Positions 45,503 to 53,880 of a stretch of DNA of 56,150 nt are shown one piece after another. Each line of letters starts with the position of its first letter. Within the stretch, counting starts at the first letter, position 1. A program made the position numbers and the translations under genes. The notes beneath the pieces are model-generated. The model was not told the origin of the DNA and did not search any database. It saw only the letters and a program-made list of their open reading frames with translations. Source of the DNA: an uncultured Clostridia bacterium (lineage in GTDB: Bacteria; Bacillota; Clostridia; Christensenellales; UBA1242); the NCBI GenBank assembly GCA_944372585.1, contig CALVZQ010000007.1, forward strand, positions 1 to 56,150. Direction: 5' to 3'.

Positions 45503-46197
45503 GAGTTTTTGCGATAAGTGACTTGCATCTTTCAATCAATAATCCAAAACCGATGGATATTTTTGGACCAACTTGGGAAGGTTATTTGGACAAGATATTT
45601 TCAGACTGGAAAATGAGGGTTGGCGAGGAGGATTTGGTCTTGCTCGCTGGTGATTTTTCTTGGGCAATGAAGTTGGAAGAAACAATTCAAGATTTTGATT
45701 TGCTGAAAGGCTTGCCAGGGAAAAAGATTATCATTCGTGGCAATCATGATTATTGGTGGAAAAGCATTTCTGCTGTCAGAAATTCTTTGCCTGAAAATTT
45801 TTATGCCATTCAGAATGATGCTTTAAAGTTTGAAAACTGTGTCATCTGCGGAACTAGGCTTTGGAATCTTCCTGATGTGAACAAACCTTTGAGTGCAGAA
45901 GATGAGAAAATTTTTAACAGAGAATTAATTCGCTTGGAAATGACTTTGCAAAACGCTCAAAAGTTGAAAACTTCTGATGATGACAAAATCATTTGTATGT
46001 TGCATTATCCACCTTATACATATAAGGAAGAGGACAATGCAGTGACCGCATTGATTGAAAAATATGGGGTGAGCAAAGTGGTTTATGGACATATTCATGC
46101 GGTTTGTAAACAAAACTTGTATTTAAAGAAAAACGGTGTCGAATACTTTTTGACTTCTTGTGACATTGTTGGAAACAGGTTGATAGACATCGATTAA
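45499..46197 (+). CDS. Metallophosphoesterase (calcineurin-like)
   Basis: All metal-binding motifs of the fold are visible: SDLHLS (residues 7-12), LAGDFSWAM, RGNHDYWW with the diagnostic GNHD, and a late MLHYPPY and GHIH pair. The 232-residue single domain without signal peptide fits cytoplasmic bacterial phosphoesterases that act on nucleotides or unknown phosphodiesters. It is co-transcribed with the YqeY-like gene through an ATGA overlap. Substrate not predictable. Confidence 0.88.
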   Translation: MRVFAISDLHLSINNPKPMDIFGPTWEGYLDKIFSDWKMRVGEEDLVLLAGDFSWAMKLEETIQDFDLLKGLPGKKIIIRGNHDYWWKSISAVRNSLPENFYAIQNDALKFENCVICGTRLWNLPDVNKPLSAEDEKIFNRELIRLEMTLQNAQKLKTSDDDKIICMLHYPPYTYKEEDNAVTALIEKYGVSKVVYGHIHAVCKQNLYLKKNGVEYFLTSCDIVGNRLIDID

Positions 46198-46239
46198 CAG
46201 GCAAAAAATTGCATTGTCAATTTGGATCGTGAAATTTTA

Positions 46240-46269
46240 TTGACATTTGGGGCAATAATATTGTAAAAT
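46240..46269 (+). promoter_or_regulatory. Promoter of the lipoprotein gene at 46291
   Basis: TTGACA, 18 bases, TAAAAT preceded by TG. Confidence 0.6.
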
Positions 46270-46290
46270 GAAACGACTTGGAGAGCATAC

Positions 46291-47748
46291 ATGAAAAAAA
46301 TTACAAAAATATTATGCTGTATTTTGGGTTTTGGCTTTTTGCTTGGTGGTTGTGCCACCGTTGGAAGCATCAACAACAGCAGTGAAGAATTGATATATAA
46401 TGGAAATTCCGCAGTTATGGTTGACGGATATCTTTATTATGGAAATGCTTTTTCTGATATAAGCAGTTTTTCGTCAGACAGTGACTATAAAACAGCGGCA
46501 AGATTGAGTTATCTTGCAAGGCTTAACACAAATATTGATCTTGAAGCAAAAAACAAAGATTATTCACCAAAAAATGTTGAAAAAGTCACCACAGAAGTTG
46601 CAGGACACACAAATGATTTTATGTTTGTGCTTGGAAATCACATCTACTACGCAACTCCTAACCGTCAAAAAGCGATCGACTCAGAGGGTAATGCAAACAA
46701 TTATTACAACTACACGACTTTGTACAGAAGTCAATTGAACGGAGATGGAAAATCAAAGATATACACCACAAATGGTGAAATTACGCAAATTGAAGTGTTG
46801 AAATATGATGGAAACTATTATATCGTCATGCTTGCTGGAACAGATTTGATCAAGATTCAGATTGGAAGTCGTGTTTCTGCAAGTGTTATTGCGGAAGACG
46901 TTGTGAGTGTGGCAATCCCTAAAACATACCAAAAAGACAAGGTGGGAAGCACTTTAGATTGGAATGGATACATTTTCTTCACCACAACAAGAACAGATGA
47001 AGAGAATGCTGACATTTCAGGCAGTGATGTGCAAAGGATTTTGATTTCTGATGGTGATGCTGAAGTCGTTTTCCATGAACAAGGAACAACTGTCACATTT
47101 ATAGGCAGAGAAAAAGATGTTTTGTTTTATACAATGACCGGACATGAAACTGAAGTATTTATGTCAGATGTCACTGGTGATAATTCAAAAAATGCCTTTA
47201 GAAACAACAGAAAAACATTTTTCTCAGCTTCATCAATTTCAAATATCACATTGATCTCAACGGGAACTGTTGATTATGGTTATGTTTTCACAAATTCATC
47301 AGGAGCACTGTTGTATTCAGACATCAGAAACAACAGATCTGGTGCAATTTCTTTGCAAAGCGCTGGTGAACCGATTTCCGATTACAACGTTTTGTTTGTT
47401 TCTGGAAGAACAGTCTATCTTTCTACAACAACATCAATTTATAAAGCAGACATTTCTTCTCTCTTCAATGGTGGAAGTGCAACAATTTCTTGTGAAACAG
47501 TTGTGACAATGACAGCAATTTATGACGGAACTTTTTATGCATATGATGGAACTTACATCTATTTCTATGCTCGTCTTGAAGAAGTGGAAGAAGATGAAGA
47601 GAGTTCGGAAGAAACAGACGAAGAAGAAGAGACAGATGAAAATTATTATCTCTACAGAACAAAAGCAAGCAAAAATTCTGAAGCAGATGCGGGAACTCCT
47701 TATGAACTTTTGGGGAAAACGCAAATTGAATCAAGACAAACAAAATAA
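46291..47748 (+). CDS. Lipoprotein with beta-propeller-like repeats
   Basis: A lipoprotein signal (MKKITKILCCILGFGFLLGGC) puts the modified Cys at residue 21. The mature part has recurring short motifs such as DGYLYYGN, GNHIYYAT, NGYIFFTT and DGTYIYFYA, the look of a DUF5050-type six-bladed propeller, in which each blade reads 'x-G-x-[IL]-Y-Y'. Residues 430-450 are a strongly acidic linker (EEVEEDEESSEETDEEEETD) before a final YLYRTKA strand. Exported and membrane-anchored. A strong terminator overlaps the stop codon. No substrate is known. Confidence 0.75.
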   Translation: MKKITKILCCILGFGFLLGGCATVGSINNSSEELIYNGNSAVMVDGYLYYGNAFSDISSFSSDSDYKTAARLSYLARLNTNIDLEAKNKDYSPKNVEKVTTEVAGHTNDFMFVLGNHIYYATPNRQKAIDSEGNANNYYNYTTLYRSQLNGDGKSKIYTTNGEITQIEVLKYDGNYYIVMLAGTDLIKIQIGSRVSASVIAEDVVSVAIPKTYQKDKVGSTLDWNGYIFFTTTRTDEENADISGSDVQRILISDGDAEVVFHEQGTTVTFIGREKDVLFYTMTGHETEVFMSDVTGDNSKNAFRNNRKTFFSASSISNITLISTGTVDYGYVFTNSSGALLYSDIRNNRSGAISLQSAGEPISDYNVLFVSGRTVYLSTTTSIYKADISSLFNGGSATISCETVVTMTAIYDGTFYAYDGTYIYFYARLEEVEEDEESSEETDEEEETDENYYLYRTKASKNSEADAGTPYELLGKTQIESRQTK

Positions 47749-47774
47749 GACTGAAAAAATCAGTCTTTTTTTTA
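47747..47774 (+). terminator. Terminator of the lipoprotein gene
   Basis: AAGACTGA/TCAGTCTT with a five-A loop and eight T. Confidence 0.9.
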
Positions 47775-47941
47775 TTGAAAAAACAACCATGTTCAGGTTT
47801 ATAAGTTTGAGCGAAGCCTTTATCAACCAAAAGAAACGACAAACTTGAATATTCTTTGAAAAAACAATAATTCTAACTTTTATCTTTTTTTAATGTTCAT
47901 TTTCTTTGAATTTCCGTCACTTTTTTTGAAAATTTGATGAT

Positions 47942-47948
47942 TTCGACA
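47942..47948. promoter_or_regulatory. Candidate Spo0A box upstream of spo0A
   Basis: TTCGACA (minus strand TGTCGAA) is a perfect core 0A-box 123 bases before the spo0A start. A weaker TGTCGTC lies on the minus strand at 47962-47968. This would fit autoregulation. Confidence 0.5.
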
Positions 47949-48070
47949 ACTTTGTATTTTTGACGACAGAATTGTCAATATTTTTATTTAGATAAAGTAA
48001 ATTTTTGTGTTATCTTTATCTTGTTTTGAAAAGAACAGAGCAAAATTTAACAAAAATAAAGGAGATTATT

Positions 48071-48820
48071 ATGGAAACAGTAAAAGAAAACAGAAGACCA
48101 AAAATTTATGTCGCAGACAATACAGAAGATAATTTGATTGTTGAATATTTTAAAAAAAATGATACCTTTGAATTTGTTGGGGCCAGCAGTGATGGTGCCA
48201 AAGTGGTTGACGACGTCCTAAATCTCAAACCCGACGTGCTTATTTTGGAAGTCATGCTATCAAATTTGGACGGATTTGCTGTGCTTGACAGAATTAAAGT
48301 TTTGAAAGATAAAATGCCTAAGGTGTTTTTTGTTTCAAACCTATCTCACAGTGGGTTTGTGACAAAAGCCATTCAATCAGGGGCGAGTTATTTCATGATC
48401 AAGCCAGTTACACCGGAAAATTTGGAAAGCAGAATCAATGAGGTCTTGAACAATGGACGCTCTCAGAGTGAAAATAGGCAACTTGATGAAAAGATTTCCA
48501 ACATATTTATAAGTATTGGCATACCAGCACATATAAAAGGATACCAGTTTCTTAGAGAAGCGGTCAAACTTGCAGTGGAAGAGCCAGAAATTATCGGTTC
48601 AATCACAAAGAAACTTTATCCAACCATTGCAGAAAGATTTGAAACAAGTTCAAGTAAAGTTGAAAGAGGTATGCGTCATGCGATTGAAGTTGCCTGGAAC
48701 AGAGGCAAAATTGAAAATATTAACAATATTTTCGGCTTAAAGATATATAATAGAAATGAGAAACCAACAAATGGAGAACTCATTGCTTTAATTGCCGACA
48801 AAATGATTATGGACGGCTAA
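48071..48820 (+). CDS. spo0A: Spo0A response regulator with non-canonical receiver domain
   Basis: The C-terminal half is nearly signature Spo0A: GIPAHIKGYQFLREAVKLA, SITKKLYPTIAERFETS, RGMRHAIEVAWNRGKIENIN and KPTNGELIALIADKM. It is the DNA-binding domain that recognises TGTCGAA. The N-terminal receiver departs from the norm: where the phospho-acceptor Asp sits (LLLDIIMPHLDG in typical Spo0A), this protein has Glu60 (VLILEVMLSNLDG), and the second acidic-pocket residue is Asn17 (VADNTED). The conserved Lys (MIKPV) and Ser/Thr switch position are kept. The start is the ATG at 48071 after AAAGGAG. It may act without phosphorylation. Identification of the family is secure. Confidence 0.92.
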   Translation: METVKENRRPKIYVADNTEDNLIVEYFKKNDTFEFVGASSDGAKVVDDVLNLKPDVLILEVMLSNLDGFAVLDRIKVLKDKMPKVFFVSNLSHSGFVTKAIQSGASYFMIKPVTPENLESRINEVLNNGRSQSENRQLDEKISNIFISIGIPAHIKGYQFLREAVKLAVEEPEIIGSITKKLYPTIAERFETSSSKVERGMRHAIEVAWNRGKIENINNIFGLKIYNRNEKPTNGELIALIADKMIMDG

Positions 48821-48876
48821 AACACATTTTTTTATCAAAAATACACTAAATTTGTCAAAAATTTTTGCTTTGGGTA

Positions 48877-48905
48877 TTGAATTAAGATTTTTGTTGTGTT
48901 ATAAT
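48877..48905 (+). promoter_or_regulatory. Promoter of the secreted InlB-repeat gene
   Basis: TTGAAT, 17 bases, TATAAT, 22 bases before the ATG. Confidence 0.7.
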
Positions 48906-48927
48906 GTGGTTAACTTAGGAGGTTATT

Positions 48928-50484
48928 ATGTCTAGAACGCTCTCAAAAATTTTAATTATTTGTGCAATGGTGGTTTTGTTTCCACTGATGATCGTTGGGA
49001 CTGCTTTTGCTGCATATTACTCAATTGATGCATCTGTTGCTGTGGCAGTTTACACAGATCAGAATCCAGCCTCAGAAGAGGTTTATGCAAGAGTTGCATA
49101 TGAAAACAAGGCTGACACAGAAATGACAATCAACAACAGTCATTTGAAGACCATCAATCTTAAAGCAATTTCAAATGGTTACGATTTCAAGGGTTGGTTT
49201 GAAGGAAATGTTGAAGATTATCAATCTTTGGACGTTGTTGAGTTTTTGACAACAGATTCAGAAATTAATGTCAAGATGACTGACTATGAGGAGTTGTTGG
49301 CTGTTTTTGAAATCAAAACATTTGAAGTTAGATACAGCTACAAAGCACAACCTTTGGATCCTACAACTGTTCACACAACACCTGAAACAGATGATGGCAG
49401 CGCAACAGTGAGAACCTACACTTTTGGTGATGCACTTCCAACTTTGACATATGCCGGTGGCGAATATAGATTTATGGGCTGGCAAATTATTGGAGATCAG
49501 TCCGAAACAATCTACACCACAGCAAGTTTTGACTATAGCGAAGAAATCACTTTAACAGCAGTTTGGCAAGAACAAAACAAAATCAATGTGACTTATTACG
49601 GAACTGACAACAATGTTTTGCAAACAGTTGAAATCTATGAAAATCAACATTATGAACTTGACGATGCAATCACAGTTATGACGGATAAGAGTGTGCCAGT
49701 TGTTGATGGATACAACTATTCTTGGCAAGACATCAATGGAAATGTGATCACTGAAATCAACACTCAAACAACAAACCTTGATGTTTATTTGAAAGAAGAA
49801 GCAATTTCTTACACGGTCAATGTCAACACAGACGGTGCAAGTTTCAATGGACAAAGCACTTTGACAACTAGTTTCACTGTTAAAGACATCAGTCAACTAA
49901 ATGAATTGGGTGTTGATAGCAATTGGTCAACAGGGTATTCATTCCATAAAGTTACTGGATTCACTTATGATCAGACGACTTATGAATTGTCAGATACAAA
50001 TTCAATGACAAACCTTGCAAATGCAATCATAGCAGCAAACCCAAGAGGTACAGATCAACCACTTGAAATTGATGCAGTAATAACAAAATATTTCACAACT
50101 TTCACTGTCAGTGACTCAATAACAGGTTATACAAATGTTAATGGTCCTGTCGAAGATGTTTACAGATATGAAGATTTAGGAACTTCTCCTTTTGCAGTTT
50201 TGATCAAGAGTGGCGATTCAACAATGACAATTGGAGAGATGTTAACTTTGAAAACATCAAGTGGCTACACCCAACTGTATGCTTACGATGAAGATACAAG
50301 CAGTGGAATTGAAGTTTCTTTCAGACAACTCAATATCACAATTGGTTCTTCAACAATGTACTATCAAAACGTTTCTCTTGATATGACCATCAACGATTTG
50401 ATTGAACAGATAATTGCAAACTATCCAGACACACAAATGTCAGAAACTTTTAACATCACATCAATCAGAGCATTATTTAATTAA
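48928..50484 (+). CDS. Secreted InlB B-repeat protein
   Basis: A signal peptide (TLSKILIICAMVVLFPLMIV, cleavage probably after AFA near residue 28) is followed by InlB B-repeat units: GYDFKGWF and then GGEYRFMGWQ...ITLTAVW, with less regular units after. No membrane anchor or LPxTG motif ends the 518-residue protein, so it is probably secreted or loosely held. It shares its repeat type with the giant gene at the start of the window but is far shorter. AGGAGG precedes the ATG. tRNA-Val follows after 70 bases, and no terminator other than the hairpin at 50524 is seen. Confidence 0.82.
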   Translation: MSRTLSKILIICAMVVLFPLMIVGTAFAAYYSIDASVAVAVYTDQNPASEEVYARVAYENKADTEMTINNSHLKTINLKAISNGYDFKGWFEGNVEDYQSLDVVEFLTTDSEINVKMTDYEELLAVFEIKTFEVRYSYKAQPLDPTTVHTTPETDDGSATVRTYTFGDALPTLTYAGGEYRFMGWQIIGDQSETIYTTASFDYSEEITLTAVWQEQNKINVTYYGTDNNVLQTVEIYENQHYELDDAITVMTDKSVPVVDGYNYSWQDINGNVITEINTQTTNLDVYLKEEAISYTVNVNTDGASFNGQSTLTTSFTVKDISQLNELGVDSNWSTGYSFHKVTGFTYDQTTYELSDTNSMTNLANAIIAANPRGTDQPLEIDAVITKYFTTFTVSDSITGYTNVNGPVEDVYRYEDLGTSPFAVLIKSGDSTMTIGEMLTLKTSSGYTQLYAYDEDTSSGIEVSFRQLNITIGSSTMYYQNVSLDMTINDLIEQIIANYPDTQMSETFNITSIRALFN

Positions 50485-50512
50485 AAAAAATATAAAAATT
50501 TATTAAAAAAAG

Positions 50513-50548
50513 TTGACAACGTTTCTCTAAGTGTGTTAAACTTAGAGA
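50513..50548 (+). promoter_or_regulatory. Promoter of tRNA-Val with inverted repeat
   Basis: Perfect TTGACA (50513), 18 bases, TAAACT. TCTCTAAG (50524-50531) and CTTAGAGA (50541-50548) flank the -10 region and could be an operator or a terminator-like hairpin for the gene before it. Confidence 0.5.
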
Positions 50549-50554
50549 GCGTTT

Positions 50555-50630
50555 GGGAGTTTAGCTCAGCTGGGAGAGCATCTGCCTTACAAGCAGAGGG
50601 TCATAGGTTCGAGCCCTATAACTCCCACCA
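50555..50630 (+). tRNA. tRNA-Val (TAC)
   Basis: Acceptor GGGAGTT/AACTCCC, D arm GCTC/GAGC, anticodon stem TCTGC/GCAGA with loop CTTACAA (anticodon TAC), T arm ATAGG/CCTAT. CCA is encoded. Its 3' half is also read in antisense by the serine recombinase gene. Confidence 0.96.
50587..50630. other. Likely attachment site overlapping tRNA-Val and recombinase 3' end
   Basis: The recombinase gene ends inside the tRNA; its stop codon overlaps the anticodon. This is the usual arrangement when an element integrates at a tRNA 3' end. I could not find a second copy of the tRNA end in the window, so the other boundary is not defined. Confidence 0.45.
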
Positions 50631-52077
50631 CATTGCTTTTGGTCGAACCGCTGTATTTTACTGGCAGATATGCCTGTAGAAGATGGCGGTTTTGTCCATA
50701 AATATTAAAAATTATTGTTATCTTGTCTTTGGACAAGATAATTTTATTTACCAAAGTTTTTAGTAATGTCTCTTTATTTGCTTTTGCATATTTATTGATA
50801 ACATAGTTTCTTATGTCTTCTGTTGTTTTCCCAATAAACGGATCATTTTCTAATTGTGAAATTTTTGTTTCTAATTCTCGTTTTTGAGAAAGTAAATTAT
50901 CATTTTGTTCCTTTAATTTTTCATTAAAAAAACCATTTTGGACAGCTTCAAGCAAGTTGTCCATTTTTTTATTTATGGAAGTTATCTCTTTTTTGCAGTT
51001 TTCTATTTTCTTTGTATTGTCGTTCTCGGCAATCATTTTAGAGAGTTTTTCTATCAAAATGTTAGAAAATTGAGGCATAGCTAATTGATGTTTAGCTAAC
51101 TTATAGATAAAGTCTTCAAGCTTTTCCTTTGAAACTTTTGGTAATTTGCAACCACGGGCTCTTTTTCTATTTGAACAGCAATAATAGTAATATGTTTTTC
51201 CAGTTCTACTAGTGCCACTATCACCTATAATATTCTCACCGCACTCAGCACAAAAAATCTTCCCAGTTAAAAGAAAATTTTCTGGAGATTTTGAACAAGA
51301 TTTTGTATGTATACTCATTTTTAACTGCACCTCTGAAAATGTATTTTTATCAATAATGGGAGGAATTGCCTTTTCATTTATTATTTCTCCGCATTTTAAA
51401 ATTCCGGTATAGGTTTGATTCTTTAAAATTGTTATAACTGCATTTGATGCAAATGGTTTATTTCTATGAGTATAAACGTTTTCTTGTCTTAAATAGTCAA
51501 CTATTTCTTTATAAGACATTCCAGACAAATAAAGCTTGTAAATTAATTGAACGATTTGTGCTTCAGTTTCATTTATGACATACTTTTTATTTTCTATTTT
51601 ATAACCAAATGGAACATACCCACCAACATATTGTCCTTTAATTACGCTTTCTTTTCGACCTCTTGCAACCTTTTGTGCAAGTTCAACTGAGTAGTATTCG
51701 GCCAAGCCTTCAAGTAAACTTTCAAGTAATATCCCCTCGGGAGAATTTGAAATTGGTTGAGTTGCGGATATGAGTCTAATTCCATTTTTTTTAAGTGTTG
51801 CCTTGTGAATAGCACTATCATATCTATTTCTAGAAAATCTATCCAGAGCGTATACATGGATGCAGCTAAAAGTATGGGAGGCACTATCTTTAAGCATTCG
51901 TTGAAATGCTTCTCGATTATCGTTTCTGCCTGTTTTAGCTCGATCTATATATGTGTCTATGATCTCTAAATTGTTTTTTGCAGCATAATCCATACAGACA
52001 TGAATTTGACCTTCAATTGATTGTTCTGTCTGTTTTTCACTTGAATATCTAGCATAAATAACACATTTTTCTTTCAT
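50587..52077 (-). CDS. Large serine recombinase (integrase)
   Basis: The N-terminal resolvase domain has ARYSSEKQTEQSIEGQ with the catalytic Ser at residue 12 or 13, then ALDRFSRNRYD. The recombinase domain follows (GGYVPFGYKIENKK, about residues 150-250). A zinc ribbon is visible (FCAECGENI ... YYCCSNRKRARGC) and then a coiled coil of about 80 residues (KKMDNLLEAVQ to ETKISQLEND), as in phage and ICE integrases. The last residues (GVIGLEPMTLCL) are the antisense of tRNA-Val. It is the last gene of a three-gene minus-strand unit with the PH-SHOCT gene and the LexA-like repressor. Confidence 0.93.
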   Translation of the reverse strand: MKEKCVIYARYSSEKQTEQSIEGQIHVCMDYAAKNNLEIIDTYIDRAKTGRNDNREAFQRMLKDSASHTFSCIHVYALDRFSRNRYDSAIHKATLKKNGIRLISATQPISNSPEGILLESLLEGLAEYYSVELAQKVARGRKESVIKGQYVGGYVPFGYKIENKKYVINETEAQIVQLIYKLYLSGMSYKEIVDYLRQENVYTHRNKPFASNAVITILKNQTYTGILKCGEIINEKAIPPIIDKNTFSEVQLKMSIHTKSCSKSPENFLLTGKIFCAECGENIIGDSGTSRTGKTYYYYCCSNRKRARGCKLPKVSKEKLEDFIYKLAKHQLAMPQFSNILIEKLSKMIAENDNTKKIENCKKEITSINKKMDNLLEAVQNGFFNEKLKEQNDNLLSQKRELETKISQLENDPFIGKTTEDIRNYVINKYAKANKETLLKTLVNKIILSKDKITIIFNIYGQNRHLLQAYLPVKYSGSTKSNVVGVIGLEPMTLCL

Positions 52078-52086
52078 TTCTGTTCC

Positions 52087-52629
52087 TTATAAATTTAACA
52101 ATTGTTTTTTCTTTTCTTCAAATTCCTTTTGGGTTATTATTCCGTCATCGCAAAGTTGTTTGTATTTTCTTAGTTCGTCGGCGGGTGAAGAGTTAGAGAT
52201 GTGCTCTATTTTTTTCGTTTGTAAAAAATTTTCCACAACAGGATAAATTTTGTCCGCCTCTTTTCCACCAAAGAAAACTTTAAATGTTTCTTTGTAAGTG
52301 TCAAAAATAAGATAACTGGTTCCAATTAGTTCATTCTTTTTTGTTACATCATTTATGTTTTCATAGCTTATAAATTTTGTTACGTCTCCTCCTAAAAACT
52401 TTTTTTGAGCTAAAATTAATCTCTTATCCGTTAATGCGAAAGCGTAATAGCCTTGAGGTTCATTAGTGATGTCATAATATATACCCATAAAACAGATTCT
52501 TGCATTTTCATTTGGAAGTAGATTCTTTTCCAAAACTTGAAAATGCTTTAATCCCCAACTATCACTATTGAAATTCTTTCCAAAATCATTATCTTTACAA
52601 TAATTATACATTTCTTGTGCAGTTTTCAT
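52087..52629 (-). CDS. PH-like plus SHOCT domain protein
   Basis: The C-terminal 30 residues are a typical SHOCT domain: ADELRKYKQLCDDGIITQKEFEEKKKQLL. The middle (residues about 60-140) has the strand pattern of small bacterial PH domains: YYAFALTDKRLILAQKKF and a DVTKFISYENINDVTKK segment. Such proteins are common next to recombinases and repressors in small integrative elements; role unknown. It sits 9 bases from the recombinase gene and two bases from the repressor gene, so all three are one transcript. Confidence 0.7.
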   Translation of the reverse strand: MKTAQEMYNYCKDNDFGKNFNSDSWGLKHFQVLEKNLLPNENARICFMGIYYDITNEPQGYYAFALTDKRLILAQKKFLGGDVTKFISYENINDVTKKNELIGTSYLIFDTYKETFKVFFGGKEADKIYPVVENFLQTKKIEHISNSSPADELRKYKQLCDDGIITQKEFEEKKKQLLNL

Positions 52630-52631
52630 AA

Positions 52632-53303
52632 TTACCTCACTATACTCATAAAGGAAACAGCTTTCCCGAGAATTTTAATTTTATTTAATTCTTCTCCATG
52701 ATATACAAATGGAGGATATTGTGGGTTCGCAGGCATCAAAGTTAATGTCGCATTTTGCTGATCGTAATAAACTCTTCTGAGAGTTGCTTCATCTTCTATT
52801 AAAACAGCAGCAATTTCGCCATTTTCTACCATGTCTTGTTGTCTTATGAACACCAAATCACCATCATAAATTCGAGCACCAATCATAGAGTCTCCTTGAG
52901 CCCAAAGACCAAAATCTGCATGAATATCATCGCTTACGCTTGCATAACTTTCAAAAGATTCGTCTGCAAATATTGGCTGACCACAAGCAATAGTTCCCAA
53001 AATAGGGACTTTTACTTTATGGATTTTTACTGCATTTTTTGGCTTATCAGAAGTGTTAATTAAAGTATTATAGTTTTCTTCATTAACTTCTGTTAGAAGA
53101 GGAGTATATAGTTGTGCTGCATTAACATTTAATATTTGACAAAGTTTTGCAAGAGCATCTGCCGAAGGTTGACTCTTACCGTTTTCCCAATACGAGACGC
53201 AACTTTTTGTTGTGCCTATTTTTTTTGCAACATCTTCTATTGTAAGATTTAATCTTTTTCTATAAATTCTTAAGTTTGTACCAAATGTTTTCTTCGTATC
53301 CAT
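52632..53303 (-). CDS. LexA/CI-like repressor (XRE helix-turn-helix plus S24 domain)
   Basis: Residues 10-65 form a helix-turn-helix (LTIEDVAKKIGTTKSCVSYWENG) of the XRE type. Residues 98-223 are an S24 peptidase-like domain: cleavage site ACG (107-108), GDSMIGARI with Ser139 and DEATLRRVYY. In LexA, CI and UmuD the second catalytic residue is a Lys at the position where this protein has Arg176. Self-cleavage may thus be impaired. It likely represses the element by binding the intergenic region at 53320-53425. AGGAGG precedes the ATG. Confidence 0.87.
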   Translation of the reverse strand: MDTKKTFGTNLRIYRKRLNLTIEDVAKKIGTTKSCVSYWENGKSQPSADALAKLCQILNVNAAQLYTPLLTEVNEENYNTLINTSDKPKNAVKIHKVKVPILGTIACGQPIFADESFESYASVSDDIHADFGLWAQGDSMIGARIYDGDLVFIRQQDMVENGEIAAVLIEDEATLRRVYYDQQNATLTLMPANPQYPPFVYHGEELNKIKILGKAVSFMSIVR

Positions 53304-53321
53304 GAATTGCCTCCTATATAA

Positions 53322-53350
53322 ATATTATCTTAATTTTACCCAAAAATCAA
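53322..53350 (-). promoter_or_regulatory. Promoter of the repressor-SHOCT-integrase operon
   Basis: On the minus strand TTGATT, 17 bases, TAATAT. Confidence 0.6.
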
Positions 53351-53352
53351 TG

Positions 53353-53387
53353 AAAAAAGCGAGAGTGTTTAGTACTCTCGCTTTTTT
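53353..53387. terminator. Strong bidirectional hairpin between two divergent promoters
   Basis: A perfect 14-bp stem (AAAAAAGCGAGAGT with ACTCTCGCTTTTTT) has T tracts both ways. It lies between the repressor promoter and the small-peptide promoter and insulates them. Confidence 0.85.
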
Positions 53388-53395
53388 AAAATTGT

Positions 53396-53424
53396 TTGAC
53401 ACAATTAAAAAATTGATATAAAAT
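53396..53424 (+). promoter_or_regulatory. Promoter with palindrome in the spacer, ahead of the 28-residue peptide
   Basis: TTGACA, 17 bases, TAAAAT. The spacer has CAATT-AAAA-AATTG (53402-53415), a possible repressor operator. Confidence 0.6.
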
Positions 53425-53442
53425 ATTTAAAAAGAGGTTATG

Positions 53443-53529
53443 ATGGATAAACGAAAAATAGCAGGGATAATCGGAGGTATTGCAGTCTTTATTGCAACAG
53501 TTATTGGAATGATAATAGTTATGACATAA
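53443..53529 (+). CDS. 28-residue single-pass membrane peptide
   Basis: AAAGAGG and an ATG start a frame reading MDKRKIAGIIGGIAVFIATV and eight more residues: a basic N-terminus and one hydrophobic helix of about 22 residues rich in Gly and Ile. The size and shape resemble toxin peptides of type I toxin-antitoxin pairs, but no antisense RNA promoter was recognised. It has its own strong promoter, divergent from the repressor. Too short for standard gene callers. Toxin role is a guess. Confidence 0.5.
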   Translation: MDKRKIAGIIGGIAVFIATVIGMIIVMT

Positions 53530-53840
53530 CTTAAAGTAGGAGAACTCAATGTCTCTTAAATAACATATTGACAACCAATGCTGTTTATGATAAACTTAGA
53601 TTGAAAAAGGGGTTGGATTATGAGAAAGGAGGAAAGGCATTGAAGAGATTGAAAGAGCATGTTTGAAGAGTGGAGAAGTGTGCACGCTATCAACATTGTT
53701 GCTTTTGGTTTCTTGTCTCTTCGGCTATTACTAGTGTGGTTTCTGGGACTTATTATAACAAAAAGAAAAATAATCTGAAAGAATATTGTGATGATACATT
53801 TTTTCAGAATTTCCAAATTTTGATTAAGAGAGAATTATAA
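53530..53840 (+). pseudogene. Decayed small gene(s) at the right side of the integrative element
   Basis: A TAGGAG site and ATG at 53549 lead to a four-codon frame (MSLK, stop). Shifted by one, the frame runs as TTNAVYDKLRLKKGLDYEKG to a TGA at 53664, and after it as TSVVSGTYYNKKKNNLKEYC to TAA at 53838. Another frame (53659-53778) codes a 39-residue hydrophobic peptide (MFEEWRSVHAINIVAFG...). No version has good start, length and ribosome site, so I read this as a degenerate remnant. Confidence 0.3.
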
Positions 53841-53880
53841 CAAAATAAAAATAAATTTAAGCAAATAAATGGAGGAGATT

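Noticed and set aside
53659..53778. 39-residue hydrophobic frame as a second toxin peptide
   Set aside because: It has no convincing ribosome binding site and lies in a region with several broken frames; kept only inside the pseudogene entry.
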